Part shown: positions 27,799 through 36,753 of the stretch, in pieces
Position numbering within the stretch: the stretch's first letter is position 1
How the letters are laid out: the number at the start of each line of letters is the position of its first letter
Assembly (NCBI RefSeq): GCF_003710865.1
Contig: NZ_RHHO01000031.1
Location: 124,001 to 188,000 of the forward strand
From: Brevibacillus borstelensis
GTDB lineage: Bacteria; Bacillota; Bacilli; Brevibacillales; Brevibacillaceae
Direction of reading: 5' to 3'
DNA: 64,000 bases
Notes under the pieces: model-generated
Told to the model about the DNA's origin: nothing
What the model saw: only the letters and a program-made list of their open reading frames with translations
Databases searched by the model: none
Position numbers and translations under genes: made by a program

Positions 27799-29196
27799 TC
27801 AGTACAGCTTTGTATCCGGCCCGATCGCCTCCAGCTTTTGCTTGACGCTTTGCAGGAAACGGCCGCACACCAGTCCGTCGAGAACCCGGTGATCCAGCGA
27901 GAGGCACAGGTTCACCATCGAGCGGACGGCAATCATGTCATCGATCACGACAGGCCGCTTCACGATCGACTCGACGCTGAGGATCGCCGCCTGCGGCGAA
28001 TTGATGATCGGCATCGACAGGACCGAGCCAAACGAGCCCGTATTGTTTACCGTAAACGTCCCTCCGGACATGTCATCTACGGACAATTTGCCTGCCCTCG
28101 TCTTCGCCGCCAAATCTTCGATCGACTTGGCGATGCCGAGAATCGACTTCTGATCCGCGTCCTTGATGACCGGAACGAACAGAGCATCCTCTGTCGCCAC
28201 GGCGATCGAGATGTTGATGTTTTTCTTGACGATGATTTTATCCCCAGCCCAGGTGGAATTGATCATCGGGTACTCCTTCAGCGCTTCGACTACCGCCTTG
28301 ATAAAGAACGGCAGGAAGGTGAGGTTTACTCCTTCTTTGCGTTTAAATTCGTCTTTTACCTGATTGCGGAAAGCGACGAGCTTGGTCACGTCTACTTCTA
28401 CCATCGTCCACGCATGGGGTGCCTCGTGTTTGCTCTGCACCATGCGGTTTGCGATCGTCTTGCGAATGGGCGTGACCGGGATGATCTGATCGCCTGCGGC
28501 TGCGGGAACTTCCCTTGCTGCTGCCTGGACGGGCTGCGGGCTTTGCCCCACTGCCGCGGAAGCCGGCACCCCTACTGGCGTATTCACAACCGGCGCTGCC
28601 TCTGGGGCTGCCGCAGCCGGCTGTCCGCCGTTGTCAATGATCGCTTGAATATCCTTGCGCGTCACGCGCCCTTCCATCCCCGTTCCCTGCACGCGGGACA
28701 GATCAATTCCATGCTCCTGGGCAAGCCTCATCACGGCTGGGGAAAAGCGTTGTTTTCCGCGCTGGGCCTGTTGACCGTTCGTGTCCGGACCTACTCCGGA
28801 AACAGCCTGCCCTGCTGCAGCTGGAGCAGCATTGGCCGCCAGATTGGCCGAAACAGCCGCCCTGCCTTCTGCCGCTTGAGCAGGAACCGTTTTTGCCTGC
28901 TGGCTGGTGTCAGCACTGTTGACAGCGGGGGTATTTTCCGGCTGATCGGCCCCTCCCCCCTCTTCTTCGATGTACAAGATCAAGGTACCGATCGCAACCG
29001 TGTCACCTTCGGGCACAACGATCTCCGTCACGCGGCCGGCAACCGTGGAAGGCACTTCCGCATTTACCTTGTCCGTGGAGACTTCAGCAAGCGGATCGTA
29101 TTTTTTGACCTGATCTCCCACTTTCACCAGCCACTTGGTAATGGTGCCCTCTGTCACACTTTCTCCCAGTTGGGGCATTAGCACTTTTGTCGCCAT
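27799..29196 (-). CDS. bkdB: Branched-chain 2-oxoacid dehydrogenase E2 (dihydrolipoyl acyltransferase)
   Basis: Core subunit of the BKD complex, 465 aa, passing branched acyl groups from lipoamide to CoA. Lipoyl domain 1-80 with Lys in STDKVNAEV, a long Ala/Pro/Gln linker, E1/E3-binding domain about 150-185 (FSPAVMRLAQEHGIDLSRVQG), and a catalytic domain with HRVLDG at the end. ATG start after AAGGAGG, 21 bases after bkdAB. Last gene of the operon. Pyruvate or 2-oxoglutarate E2 are excluded mainly by the bcd/bkdR context. Confidence 0.93.
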   Translation of the reverse strand: MATKVLMPQLGESVTEGTITKWLVKVGDQVKKYDPLAEVSTDKVNAEVPSTVAGRVTEIVVPEGDTVAIGTLILYIEEEGGGADQPENTPAVNSADTSQQAKTVPAQAAEGRAAVSANLAANAAPAAAGQAVSGVGPDTNGQQAQRGKQRFSPAVMRLAQEHGIDLSRVQGTGMEGRVTRKDIQAIIDNGGQPAAAAPEAAPVVNTPVGVPASAAVGQSPQPVQAAAREVPAAAGDQIIPVTPIRKTIANRMVQSKHEAPHAWTMVEVDVTKLVAFRNQVKDEFKRKEGVNLTFLPFFIKAVVEALKEYPMINSTWAGDKIIVKKNINISIAVATEDALFVPVIKDADQKSILGIAKSIEDLAAKTRAGKLSVDDMSGGTFTVNNTGSFGSVLSMPIINSPQAAILSVESIVKRPVVIDDMIAVRSMVNLCLSLDHRVLDGLVCGRFLQSVKQKLEAIGPDTKLY

Positions 29197-29217
29197 GTTC
29201 GATGGTCCTCCTTGGTT

Positions 29218-30201
29218 TTAAAAGTGGGCCAGGTCCCGCATTGCTTCCAGCACTTTGTCCGGATTCAACATAAAGTATTTTTCCATTGGCGGACTGTATG
29301 GCATGGCCGGCACATCAGGACCGCACAGACGTTTGATCGGAGCATCGAGGTCAAACAGGCAATGCTCCGCAATGATCGCAGCCACTTCACCGCCTACGCC
29401 GCCCTCTTTGTTGTCCTCGTGAACAATCAATACTTTTCCGGTCTTGGAAGCGGCTTCGACGATAGCTTCCTTGTCGAGCGGGTACAGTGTCCGCAAGTCG
29501 AGTACATGCGCGCTGATGCCTTCCTGAGCCAGCTTTTCAGCGGCCTGCAAGCAAAAATGCAGCGTCAGGCCGTAGGAGATGACTGTAATGTCCGTTCCTT
29601 CCCGTTTGACATCCGCCTTGCCGATCGGCAGCACGTAATCTTCTTCCGGCACTTCTCCTTTTATCAAGCGATAGCAGCGCTTGTGCTCGAAAAAGAGGAC
29701 GGGATCGTTATCGCGGATGGCCGCCTTCAGCAGGCCTTTTGCATCGTACGGCGTAGAAGGCGCCACTACCTTTAGCCCGGGTACATTCGTAAACATCGCT
29801 TCCACCGATTGGGAATGGTACAGTGCACCGTGCACCCCGCCTCCAAATGGAGCGCGGATGGTAATCGGGCAGGTCCAGTCGCCATTGGAGCGGTAGCGCA
29901 TTTTCGCCGCTTCGCTGACGATCTGGTTGACAGCAGGCATGATAAAATCAGCAAACTGAATTTCGGCGATCGGACGCATCCCGTATGCGGCAGCGCCAAT
30001 TCCAACACCGACAATTGCCGACTCGGCGAGCGGCGTGTCAATCACGCGTTCTTCGCCGAATTCCTCGATCAGTCCCACTGTGGCCCGAAAGACGCCACCC
30101 CGAACGCCGACGTCTTCCCCCAGGACAAACACACCCGGATCGCGGCGCATTTCCTCACGCATCGCCATAGTGATCGCATCAATAAATGAGATGACTGCCA
30201 T
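29218..30201 (-). CDS. bkdAB: 2-oxoisovalerate dehydrogenase E1 beta subunit
   Basis: 327-aa transketolase-like beta subunit of E1, forming the active site with the alpha subunit. The pyrimidine-binding domain (LGEDVGVRGGVFRAT, TPLAESAIVG) and the C-terminal domain (KVLIVHEDNKEGGVGGEV) are complete. ATG start with AAGGGGG upstream, 12 bases after bkdAA, so translation is probably coupled. Confidence 0.94.
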   Translation of the reverse strand: MAVISFIDAITMAMREEMRRDPGVFVLGEDVGVRGGVFRATVGLIEEFGEERVIDTPLAESAIVGVGIGAAAYGMRPIAEIQFADFIMPAVNQIVSEAAKMRYRSNGDWTCPITIRAPFGGGVHGALYHSQSVEAMFTNVPGLKVVAPSTPYDAKGLLKAAIRDNDPVLFFEHKRCYRLIKGEVPEEDYVLPIGKADVKREGTDITVISYGLTLHFCLQAAEKLAQEGISAHVLDLRTLYPLDKEAIVEAASKTGKVLIVHEDNKEGGVGGEVAAIIAEHCLFDLDAPIKRLCGPDVPAMPYSPPMEKYFMLNPDKVLEAMRDLAHF

Positions 30202-30213
30202 TTGGATTCCCCC

Positions 30214-31206
30214 TTATTCCCCGTATACGTGGGTAAGCGTAGATTCAGGTGTCGGATAAGGCGCCTGTTCGGCATAATCTGTAGCCTCGTCGACTTCCTT
30301 CTGAACACGGGACAGCAGCTCCTGTTCCTTGGCATCATCGAGAAGTCCTACCTCTTTCAGATAGTTGCCAAATACGAGGATCGGGTCCTTTTTCTTCGCT
30401 TCTTCCACTTCTTCCCGCGTGCGATAGGTGCGATCATCGTCATCGCTGGAATGAGGGACCAGACGGTACATGACTGCTTCGATCAGAGTCGGGCCCTGGC
30501 CGGAACGAGCTCGCTCCACCGCTTCCTTCGTGACGCGGTAGACCTCGATCGGATCATTGCCGTCGACGCTGACACCAGGGAAGCCGTAGCCGATCGCACG
30601 GTCAGCCACACTTTCGCAGCCCAACTGCTTTTTCAGCGGAACGGAAATGGCGTATTTGTTATTCTCACAGAAAAAGATGACGGGAAGCTTGTGCACACCC
30701 GCAAAGTTTGCTCCTTCGTGAAAATCCCCCTGGTTGCTGGAGCCTTCTCCGAACGAGGTGTAGACAACGTGGTCTTTCTTTTGCATTTTGCCGGCCAGTG
30801 CGATTCCGACTGCATGAGGTACCTGCGTGGTCACAGGGCTCGAGCCTGTCAGGATATTCCATTTTTTGCCACCGAAGTGACCTGGCATCTGCCGGCCGCC
30901 GCTGTTCGGGTCCTCGGCTTTGGCAAATGCGGAAAGCATGCAATCTCTTGCTGATTGACCAAATACCAGGACTAATCCGAGATCACGGTAGTAAGGACAC
31001 AGGTAGTCCTTCCCTTTTTCCAGCGCAAACGCAGCGCCAACCTGTGCAGCCTCCTGCCCCTGGCAGGAAATGACGAATGGCACTTTTCCCGCCCGGTTCA
31101 ACAGCCACTGACGCTCATCGATTTTGCGAGCCAGCAGCATGTAATAATACATTTCCAGCACTTGCGCGTCAGTCAAGCCTACTTCTTCATGCCGTTTGCT
31201 TGTCAT
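30214..31206 (-). CDS. bkdAA: 2-oxoisovalerate dehydrogenase E1 alpha subunit
   Basis: 330 aa; binds thiamine diphosphate through FGEGSSNQGDFHEGANFA and decarboxylates the 2-oxo acids of Val, Leu and Ile. The phosphorylation-loop-like region RLVPHSSDDDDRTYR near the C-terminus is typical of BCKDH-type alpha subunits. ATG start after AAGGAGGGTATCCGAAC. Product feeds CoA-activated primers for branched fatty acids as well as catabolism. Confidence 0.94.
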   Translation of the reverse strand: MTSKRHEEVGLTDAQVLEMYYYMLLARKIDERQWLLNRAGKVPFVISCQGQEAAQVGAAFALEKGKDYLCPYYRDLGLVLVFGQSARDCMLSAFAKAEDPNSGGRQMPGHFGGKKWNILTGSSPVTTQVPHAVGIALAGKMQKKDHVVYTSFGEGSSNQGDFHEGANFAGVHKLPVIFFCENNKYAISVPLKKQLGCESVADRAIGYGFPGVSVDGNDPIEVYRVTKEAVERARSGQGPTLIEAVMYRLVPHSSDDDDRTYRTREEVEEAKKKDPILVFGNYLKEVGLLDDAKEQELLSRVQKEVDEATDYAEQAPYPTPESTLTHVYGE

Positions 31207-31233
31207 GTTCGGATACCCTCCTTATCATTTTCG

Positions 31234-32655
31234 CTAGCTGTGAATTGCCTTTCCGTCTACTGTCAAAGCAGCCTCCATGATGGCTTCCGACAAAGTCGGA
31301 TGGGGATGTATGGTATGTCCGATTTCCCATGGCGTCGCGTCCAGCACGCGTGCCAGCCCGGCCTCGGAAATCATGTCGGTGACATGCGGACCGATCATGT
31401 GCACGCCGAGCAAATCGTTTGTCTTCGCATCGGCTATGATTTTGACAAAGCCGTCGTTTTCACCGTGCACCAGCGCTTTTCCGAGCGGCTTGAAACTGAA
31501 TTTGCCCACTTTTACGTCAAAGCCCTGACTGCGGGCCTCCGCCTCGGTCAAGCCGACATTCGCAACTTCGGGCCTGCCGTACGTGCATTTCGGCACCTTG
31601 GTGTAATCAAGCGGCTCGACAGCTAGACCTGCCATGTGCTCGACGGCGAGAATCCCTTCGTGCGATGCCACATGAGCGAGCTGCAGACCGCCGATCACAT
31701 CGCCGATCGCGTAAATATGGGACTCGGCGGTCTGGAAGTATTCGTTCACGCTGATAAAGCCGTTTTCCACCTTGATTTCTGTCGCTTCCAGGCCGATATT
31801 TTCCACGTTGGCCTGTCTGCCAACGGACACGAGCAGTTTTTCGGCAGAAAAGCTCTGCACGCCGCCTGCGGTTTCAGCTTGAATGGCTACCTTTCCCTCT
31901 GATGTTTCCAGTGATTCCGGCAGCACCCTGGCTCCTGTCACGATGTTTATTTTCCGTTTCTTCAGCAGACGTGCCATTTCCTTGCTGATTTCCTCATCTT
32001 CGGTCGGCAAAATCCTGTCTGCGTACTCGACGACTGTGACCTCAACGCCGAAATCATTCAGCATCGAGGCCCATTCGATCCCGATGACACCACCGCCGAC
32101 AATGACCACCGAAGAGGGCAGCTGCTCCCATTGCAGCGCTTCGTCGCTGGTCACAACTTGCTTTCCGTCGATCGTCAGTCCTGGAAGCGTACGGGGTCTC
32201 GAACCGGTAGCGAGAAGCAAAAAGCGCGGCACCAGCATTTCCTGTTCGCCAGACGGCGTTTCGATCCGGACTGCGCCTGCCTGCGGCGAAAAGATAGAGG
32301 GACCCATGACGCGGCCAAATCCTTCGATTACCGTAATGTTGCCTTTTTTCATCAAATACTGGATGCCTTTGTGCAATTGCTCGACGATTCCCTCTTTGCG
32401 AGCTTGAACGCGCGCAAAATCAAGGCCGATCTTTTCAGCCGTGACTCCGTATTTGTCTCCCTCTTTCAGCGTAGCAAATACTTCCGCACTTCTAAGCAGC
32501 GCCTTGGAGGGAATGCAGCCGCGATGAAGGCAGGTGCCACCCATTTTGCCCTTTTCCACGACAGCTACCTTCATTCCCAGCTGTGAGGCACGGATTGCTG
32601 CTACGTAGCCCCCCGTTCCTCCTCCCAACACGACGAGATCATATTCCTGCGACAT
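31234..32655 (-). CDS. lpdV: Dihydrolipoyl dehydrogenase (E3) of the BKD complex
   Basis: FAD disulfide reductase, 473 aa, re-oxidising dihydrolipoamide with NAD. FAD loop LGGGTGGYVAAIRA, redox pair GGTCLHRGCIPSK, NAD loop VVIVGGGVIGIEWAS, and C-terminal HIHPHPTLSE with the active-site His. ATG start after AGAGGGGGAAG; the frame continues 31 codons upstream without a ribosome site. It precedes bkdAA by 27 bases, as in Bacillus. Confidence 0.94.
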   Translation of the reverse strand: MSQEYDLVVLGGGTGGYVAAIRASQLGMKVAVVEKGKMGGTCLHRGCIPSKALLRSAEVFATLKEGDKYGVTAEKIGLDFARVQARKEGIVEQLHKGIQYLMKKGNITVIEGFGRVMGPSIFSPQAGAVRIETPSGEQEMLVPRFLLLATGSRPRTLPGLTIDGKQVVTSDEALQWEQLPSSVVIVGGGVIGIEWASMLNDFGVEVTVVEYADRILPTEDEEISKEMARLLKKRKINIVTGARVLPESLETSEGKVAIQAETAGGVQSFSAEKLLVSVGRQANVENIGLEATEIKVENGFISVNEYFQTAESHIYAIGDVIGGLQLAHVASHEGILAVEHMAGLAVEPLDYTKVPKCTYGRPEVANVGLTEAEARSQGFDVKVGKFSFKPLGKALVHGENDGFVKIIADAKTNDLLGVHMIGPHVTDMISEAGLARVLDATPWEIGHTIHPHPTLSEAIMEAALTVDGKAIHS

Positions 32656-32789
32656 GTTTTTCTTCCCCCTCTGATGGCAAACTGCATTGCTTGTGAACGC
32701 GCCATGACCGTCAGTGGCTTGCTGGACGATCAGTAAATGGCTGCTCATATGACTAGATCATAATAACAGGTACAAGTAGGTTATGTATA

Positions 32790-32826
32790 CCGGAACCGCC
32801 TGCTTTGCGAGCAGGTGCGGCCCCGG
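32790..32826 (-). other. Strong hairpin between bcd and lpdV
   Basis: CCGG/CCGG, CCG/CGG and CCTGCT/AGCAGG stack into one stem-loop 26 bases after the bcd stop. No T-run follows, so it is probably a processing or stability element that sets different levels of bcd and the E1-E3 genes. Confidence 0.65.
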
Positions 32827-32852
32827 AAATAAGTACTTTTTATACGATCAGC

Positions 32853-33944
32853 TTACCGGTGGTAAACCGATTTTCCATTTTGCAAAAAGGTGCTGCGCGA
32901 TTTGGCCAGGCTGGCGATGCGTTCTTCGGCCATGCGGTCTGCCGCTTTGTAGGAAGGCACCCCGTCGCGTTCAGCGATTTCAAATACTTTCAGGATGTTG
33001 TCGTAAATCGTCTCTACCTTTTTCAGTGCGCGCTCGCGATTGTAGCCTTGCAGCTCGTCGGCTACATTGATCACGCCGCCGGCATTGATGATGTAATCGG
33101 GTGCGTAGATGATGCCCATCTCATGAATCATATCGCCATGTCTTTCTTCTTTCAACTGATTGTTGGCCGCTCCTGCAATTACTTTCGCCTTCAAAAGCGG
33201 GATCGTGTCGTCGTTGACGATGGCTCCCAGGGCGCATGGAGAGAAAATATCGCAGTCCACGCCGAAAATTTCGTCCACGCCTACTGCTTTGGCGCCAAAA
33301 TCGTTGACAGCGCGGTTTACGTTTTCTTCATTGATGTCGGTAACAATCAGGTGTGCGCCTTCTTCGTGCAGATGGCGGCAGAGGTTGTAGGCTACGTTCC
33401 CCACGCCCTGAACCGCTACTACGCGGCCAGACAGGTCGTCGCTGCCATACGCGAGCTTGGCAGCGGCTTTCATCCCGCGGTACACGCCGTAGGCAGTCAC
33501 AGGAGAAGGGTTGCCGCTGGAGCCAAAGGCTGGAGATACGCCTGTTACATAATCAGTCTCAAGGTGGATCATATCCATATCGGCAACAGTCGTACCTACG
33601 TCTTCGGCTGTAATGTAGCGGCCATTCAAGCCTTGAATGTAACGGCCAAAGGCACGGAACAGCTCTTCGCTCTTGTCTTTGCGCGGATCGCCGATGATGA
33701 CCGCTTTTCCGCCGCCGATGTTCAGGCCGGCTCCGGCATTTTTATAGGTCATGCCGCGAGCCAAGCGGAGCACGTCGATAATCGCTTCCTCTTCCGTTTT
33801 GTACGGCCACATGCGGGTGCCGCCCAATGCAGGCCCCAATGTTGTATCGTGAATGCAGATGATTGCTTTCAGTCCGGAATTCTCATCCTGGCAAAAAACA
33901 AGCTGTTCGTAGTCGTACTTTTGCATGTAGTCAAAGATGTTCAT
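32853..33944 (-). CDS. bcd: Leucine dehydrogenase
   Basis: NAD-dependent deamination of Leu, Val and Ile to 2-oxo acids, the first step before BKD. 363 aa with the Glu/Leu/Phe/Val dehydrogenase signature: [11 protein letters not shown] with the catalytic Lys, dinucleotide loop [13 protein letters not shown] and [12 protein letters not shown] start after GGGAGG. First gene after the sigma-54 promoter. Unlike Bacillus subtilis, no ptb or buk gene lies next to it. Confidence 0.95.
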   Translation of the reverse strand: MNIFDYMQKYDYEQLVFCQDENSGLKAIICIHDTTLGPALGGTRMWPYKTEEEAIIDVLRLARGMTYKNAGAGLNIGGGKAVIIGDPRKDKSEELFRAFGRYIQGLNGRYITAEDVGTTVADMDMIHLETDYVTGVSPAFGSSGNPSPVTAYGVYRGMKAAAKLAYGSDDLSGRVVAVQGVGNVAYNLCRHLHEEGAHLIVTDINEENVNRAVNDFGAKAVGVDEIFGVDCDIFSPCALGAIVNDDTIPLLKAKVIAGAANNQLKEERHGDMIHEMGIIYAPDYIINAGGVINVADELQGYNRERALKKVETIYDNILKVFEIAERDGVPSYKAADRMAEERIASLAKSRSTFLQNGKSVYHR

Positions 33945-34033
33945 GAAGAAACCTCCCTAGTTTGTTCATTTGCGTCGATCGTGCTGCTTGTCTGAGGTCT
34001 CCTATTGGAGAATTTCCCAGCAATGTACCACGT

Positions 34034-34049
34034 TGCAATTATCGTGCCA
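34034..34049 (-). promoter_or_regulatory. Sigma-54 promoter of the bkd operon
   Basis: Minus strand TGGCACGATAATTGCA equals the -24/-12 consensus TGGCAC-N5-TTGCW exactly, 90 bases before bcd. Agrees with the sigma-54 activator gene bkdR just upstream. Confidence 0.92.
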
Positions 34050-34062
34050 AAAAATCCCCAGT

Positions 34063-34077
34063 TTGAAAGCGCTTCAT
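34063..34077. promoter_or_regulatory. Cre-like sequence near the bkd promoter
   Basis: TTGAAAGCGCTTCAT matches the CcpA site WTGNAANCGNWNNCW except for one position and lies 14 bases upstream of the -24 box. It would suit catabolite repression, but one short degenerate motif is weak evidence. Confidence 0.35.
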
Positions 34078-34112
34078 TTTTCTACAGTTGTTTTTTGGGC
34101 CTGCCCTCTATT

Positions 34113-34160
34113 CTGCACATTTTTGCAGGATCAAGCAATGTTTTGCATGCAAAAAATTGC
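34113..34160. promoter_or_regulatory. Upstream dyads, candidate BkdR binding sites
   Basis: A 26-bp dyad at 34135-34160 has one mispaired position and a perfect 14-bp core TTTTGCATGCAAAA. Next to it CTGCACATTTTTGCAG (34113-34128) is a second inverted repeat, CTGCA-N6-TGCAG. They lie about 65-125 bases upstream of the sigma-54 promoter, the usual distance for an enhancer-binding activator. Confidence 0.7.
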
Positions 34161-34228
34161 AGTTATGTCTCTGTTCAGCCCGATTGCTCACAATTTGATC
34201 ACGGATATTCGCCTGCACTTATTGTTCA

Positions 34229-36301
34229 TTACGGCTGTTCATCAGATATGCCGCACTTGTCCAGCTTGTAGTAAAGACTGCGGATCGAAATCCCGAGCCT
34301 CTTCGCCGCCAGCGTCCGGTTTCCCTTTGCTGCGGCAAGCTCTCGCAAAATATGTGCCCGCTCCGCTTCATCCATCGCTTCCTTCAATGTCTTGCCGGAA
34401 GCCTGTTCCATCTGCAAATGCGGTGTCAAAGCGGCGGACTGTACGCTCCTTCTCTCCAAGGGGGGCAAGTGCTCTGGCAGAATGACTCGCTCGCCGAACT
34501 TCATGTGGATCATGGCCCGCCCCAGCACATTTTCCAGCTCCCTGACGTTGCCCGGCCACTGGTAGGCAAGCAGCATTTGCAAAGTGCCTGCCGCGATGTC
34601 CTCCACATTTCTTCCGTATTCCTGGTTGTATTTTCGCACCAGATGCTTGGCCAGCGGCTGGATGTCCTCCAATCGCTGACGGAGCGGCGGTATGTAAATG
34701 GGGACGACATGAAGCCGGTAGTACAAATCCTCGCGAAAACGGCCGGACGAAATCGCAGATTCCAAATTGACATGTGTAGCCGCGATGACCCTCACATCGA
34801 TTTCAACCGCCTTCGTACCACCAACCCTGACTACTTCCCGCTCCTGGAGAACGCGCAACAGCTTTACCTGCATGCTCATCGACAGCTCGCCGATCTCATC
34901 AAGGAAAATGGTCCCGCCGCTGGCCTCCTCGAACAATCCGCGCTTGCCGCCTCGTTTGGCTCCGGTAAATGCGCCCTCTTCGTATCCGAACAGCTCGCTT
35001 TCCAAAAGATTCTCGGAAATGGCTGCGCAGTTGACGCGAATAAACTGTTTATACTTGCGGCTGCTCGCATTGTGGATGGCGTGGGCAAACAGCTCCTTTC
35101 CCGTGCCGGATTCGCCGCGCAGCAGCACTGTGGCAGGTGTCAATGCCGCTTTTTGCGCTTGCTCGAGCGCCGCCTGCATCGGCTCGCTGTACCCGATGAT
35201 GTCTTCAAAGCTGTACTTCGCTTCCAGCGTCCTGATGATCCGGTGGGCCGTCTCCAGTTCTTCGGTCAAACGCTTAATCTCCGAGACGTCATGGATGACC
35301 CCGACGCTTCCCTTTAATTCTCCGTCTACCATGACTGGAGCGACGTTTACCACCACGTCTCTGCTCTTCGGTCCCAGCTTCATATGTACGCCGCGCACAG
35401 GCTTCTTTGTTTTCAGCACCTGCATGTGCATGCTGTCGCCTTCGGAAATGTCGACAGTGGCTGGCTTGCCGATCACGTCCTGATGAGTCAAACCGGTAAT
35501 CCGCGTGTACGCCGGGTTGATCAAAAGGCCGTTTCCTTTTGCATCCACAACGGAAATGGCCTCATCCGAAGAATTGATGATCGCCTGAAGCATGCTTTTC
35601 AATTCCTTCAGATCGGTTACTTCCTCGGCCAGCGCCATGATATCGGTAATATCCCGGAAGATCGCGACTGCTCCCGCCACCTCGCCCCGTTCGTTTCGAA
35701 CAGGTACCCGGTTGGTAATGATCCGCGTCTGATTCGGCAGGATCTGCTCCTGGTTCAACTCTGGCTGTCCCGTCTCTAATACAATATGTAATCGGGTATT
35801 GGGTATGCGCTCGGAAACTGCCGTTCCCAATACAGCGTGGGCTTCAATGCCCATCAGGCGTTCTGCCGCTCTGTTGAAAAGAGTGACGATCCCTTCCCTG
35901 TTGACCGCGATGATCGCGTCATGGGTAGAGTTCAGCATGATTTCCCGCTCGCGCTGGTTTTGCGTCAAGGCTGCAATCAATTCGTCCCGTTCACTTATCA
36001 ATTTCATGATGATTGCTGTAAATGTTCCGGGGATTAACACCGTTTTTTCCTGTTTGAGACGCAAAATTTCTTCGAATGCCGCAGAGTCTCCGGTCGCCTC
36101 CAGTATCACGTCGATGTCGCTCGACAAATACGGACGAAAGTCAGTTCCCACTTCAATTCCCAAAGAGCGGGCGAGGACAAGTCCTGGCGCATCCGCCCGC
36201 TCATCCACGACGGCCACGATTTTCATCCGCTCCATATTGCTAAGCATTTTCAAGAGCGCTGTTCCTCCCTGGCCGGCTCCAACGATGAGCAGCTTGTGCA
36301 T
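34229..36301 (-). CDS. bkdR: Sigma-54-dependent activator BkdR
   Basis: 690-aa enhancer-binding protein. N-terminus: a Rossmann-like region (LLIVGAGQGGTALLKML and DVILEATGD, about 1-110), then two PAS domains (about 125-340), the AAA+ sigma-54 interaction domain with Walker A GESGTGKE and the GAFTGA loop, and a Fis-type helix-turn-helix at the C-terminus (NRTLAAKRLGISIRSLYYKL). Start at the ATG after GAGGG; 39 more codons are open but lie over the divergent promoter. It should activate bcd-bkdB; the Rossmann part may sense a metabolite or nucleotide. Confidence 0.92.
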   Translation of the reverse strand: MHKLLIVGAGQGGTALLKMLSNMERMKIVAVVDERADAPGLVLARSLGIEVGTDFRPYLSSDIDVILEATGDSAAFEEILRLKQEKTVLIPGTFTAIIMKLISERDELIAALTQNQREREIMLNSTHDAIIAVNREGIVTLFNRAAERLMGIEAHAVLGTAVSERIPNTRLHIVLETGQPELNQEQILPNQTRIITNRVPVRNERGEVAGAVAIFRDITDIMALAEEVTDLKELKSMLQAIINSSDEAISVVDAKGNGLLINPAYTRITGLTHQDVIGKPATVDISEGDSMHMQVLKTKKPVRGVHMKLGPKSRDVVVNVAPVMVDGELKGSVGVIHDVSEIKRLTEELETAHRIIRTLEAKYSFEDIIGYSEPMQAALEQAQKAALTPATVLLRGESGTGKELFAHAIHNASSRKYKQFIRVNCAAISENLLESELFGYEEGAFTGAKRGGKRGLFEEASGGTIFLDEIGELSMSMQVKLLRVLQEREVVRVGGTKAVEIDVRVIAATHVNLESAISSGRFREDLYYRLHVVPIYIPPLRQRLEDIQPLAKHLVRKYNQEYGRNVEDIAAGTLQMLLAYQWPGNVRELENVLGRAMIHMKFGERVILPEHLPPLERRSVQSAALTPHLQMEQASGKTLKEAMDEAERAHILRELAAAKGNRTLAAKRLGISIRSLYYKLDKCGISDEQP

Positions 36302-36339
36302 GCAAACAATCCCTCTTTCCAGTGAATCAAACTGTTTCC

Positions 36340-36345
36340 ATTGTA
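36340..36345 (-). promoter_or_regulatory. Probable -10 box of the bkdR promoter
   Basis: Minus strand TACAAT lies 39 bases before the bkdR ATG. A weak TGTGCA at the right distance could serve as -35. Confidence 0.4.
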
Positions 36346-36376
36346 ACTCAACCCGGCTGGAATGCACAGGAGATGT

Positions 36377-36405
36377 TGGACAAGGAGCTACCCATCCGAT
36401 ATGAT
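36377..36405 (+). promoter_or_regulatory. Sigma-A promoter of the DUF2627 gene
   Basis: Plus strand TGGACA, 17-base spacer, TATGAT (each 5 of 6 to consensus). The expected transcript start, near 36412, decides the start codon of the next gene. Confidence 0.7.
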
Positions 36406-36440
36406 GGGAAGGTAGCATGATGGAAAGGGGAGAAACACCC

Positions 36441-36698
36441 TTGATCGGTCAGAAACTGGTAGCTCTGTTGATCATGGTCGTCCCGGCACTGATCGCCATG
36501 TTTGGGATAAAGCTCATCCGCGATGCATTTTTCTACTCGGTATCATCGGAGACCGGATTTCTCTGGGGACAGTTCGTCTTGGGCGTGTTGTTGTTTGTCG
36601 TTCCGGTCCTTTTCATCGCCGGCTTTGTCCTGCATCACGACCGCAAGCGCAACCGCGTCCAACCCCGGTTTATGAAGCGCGAGCCGGAAGAAGATTAG
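36441..36698 (+). CDS. DUF2627 small membrane protein (YqzF-like)
   Basis: Two-span membrane protein of 85 aa (helices about 4-24 and 38-62) ending in HHDRKRNRVQPRF. It resembles Bacillus YqzF, also divergent from the bkd regulator. The TTG at 36441 is preceded by AAAGGGGAG at good spacing. Two upstream ATGs (36417, 36420) are in frame but would leave almost no leader after the mapped promoter. Function unknown. Confidence 0.75.
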   Translation: MIGQKLVALLIMVVPALIAMFGIKLIRDAFFYSVSSETGFLWGQFVLGVLLFVVPVLFIAGFVLHHDRKRNRVQPRFMKREPEED

Positions 36699-36729
36699 GA
36701 TATGATCGAGCAACAGACCAAACGTCAGA

Positions 36730-36752
36730 AACCGGGTATGCTTCCCGGTTTT
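36730..36752. terminator. Bidirectional terminator
   Basis: AAACCGGG-TATGCTT-CCCGGTTT with T-runs on both sides, between the convergent DUF2627 and glycosyltransferase-type genes. Confidence 0.88.
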
Positions 36753-36753
36753 T

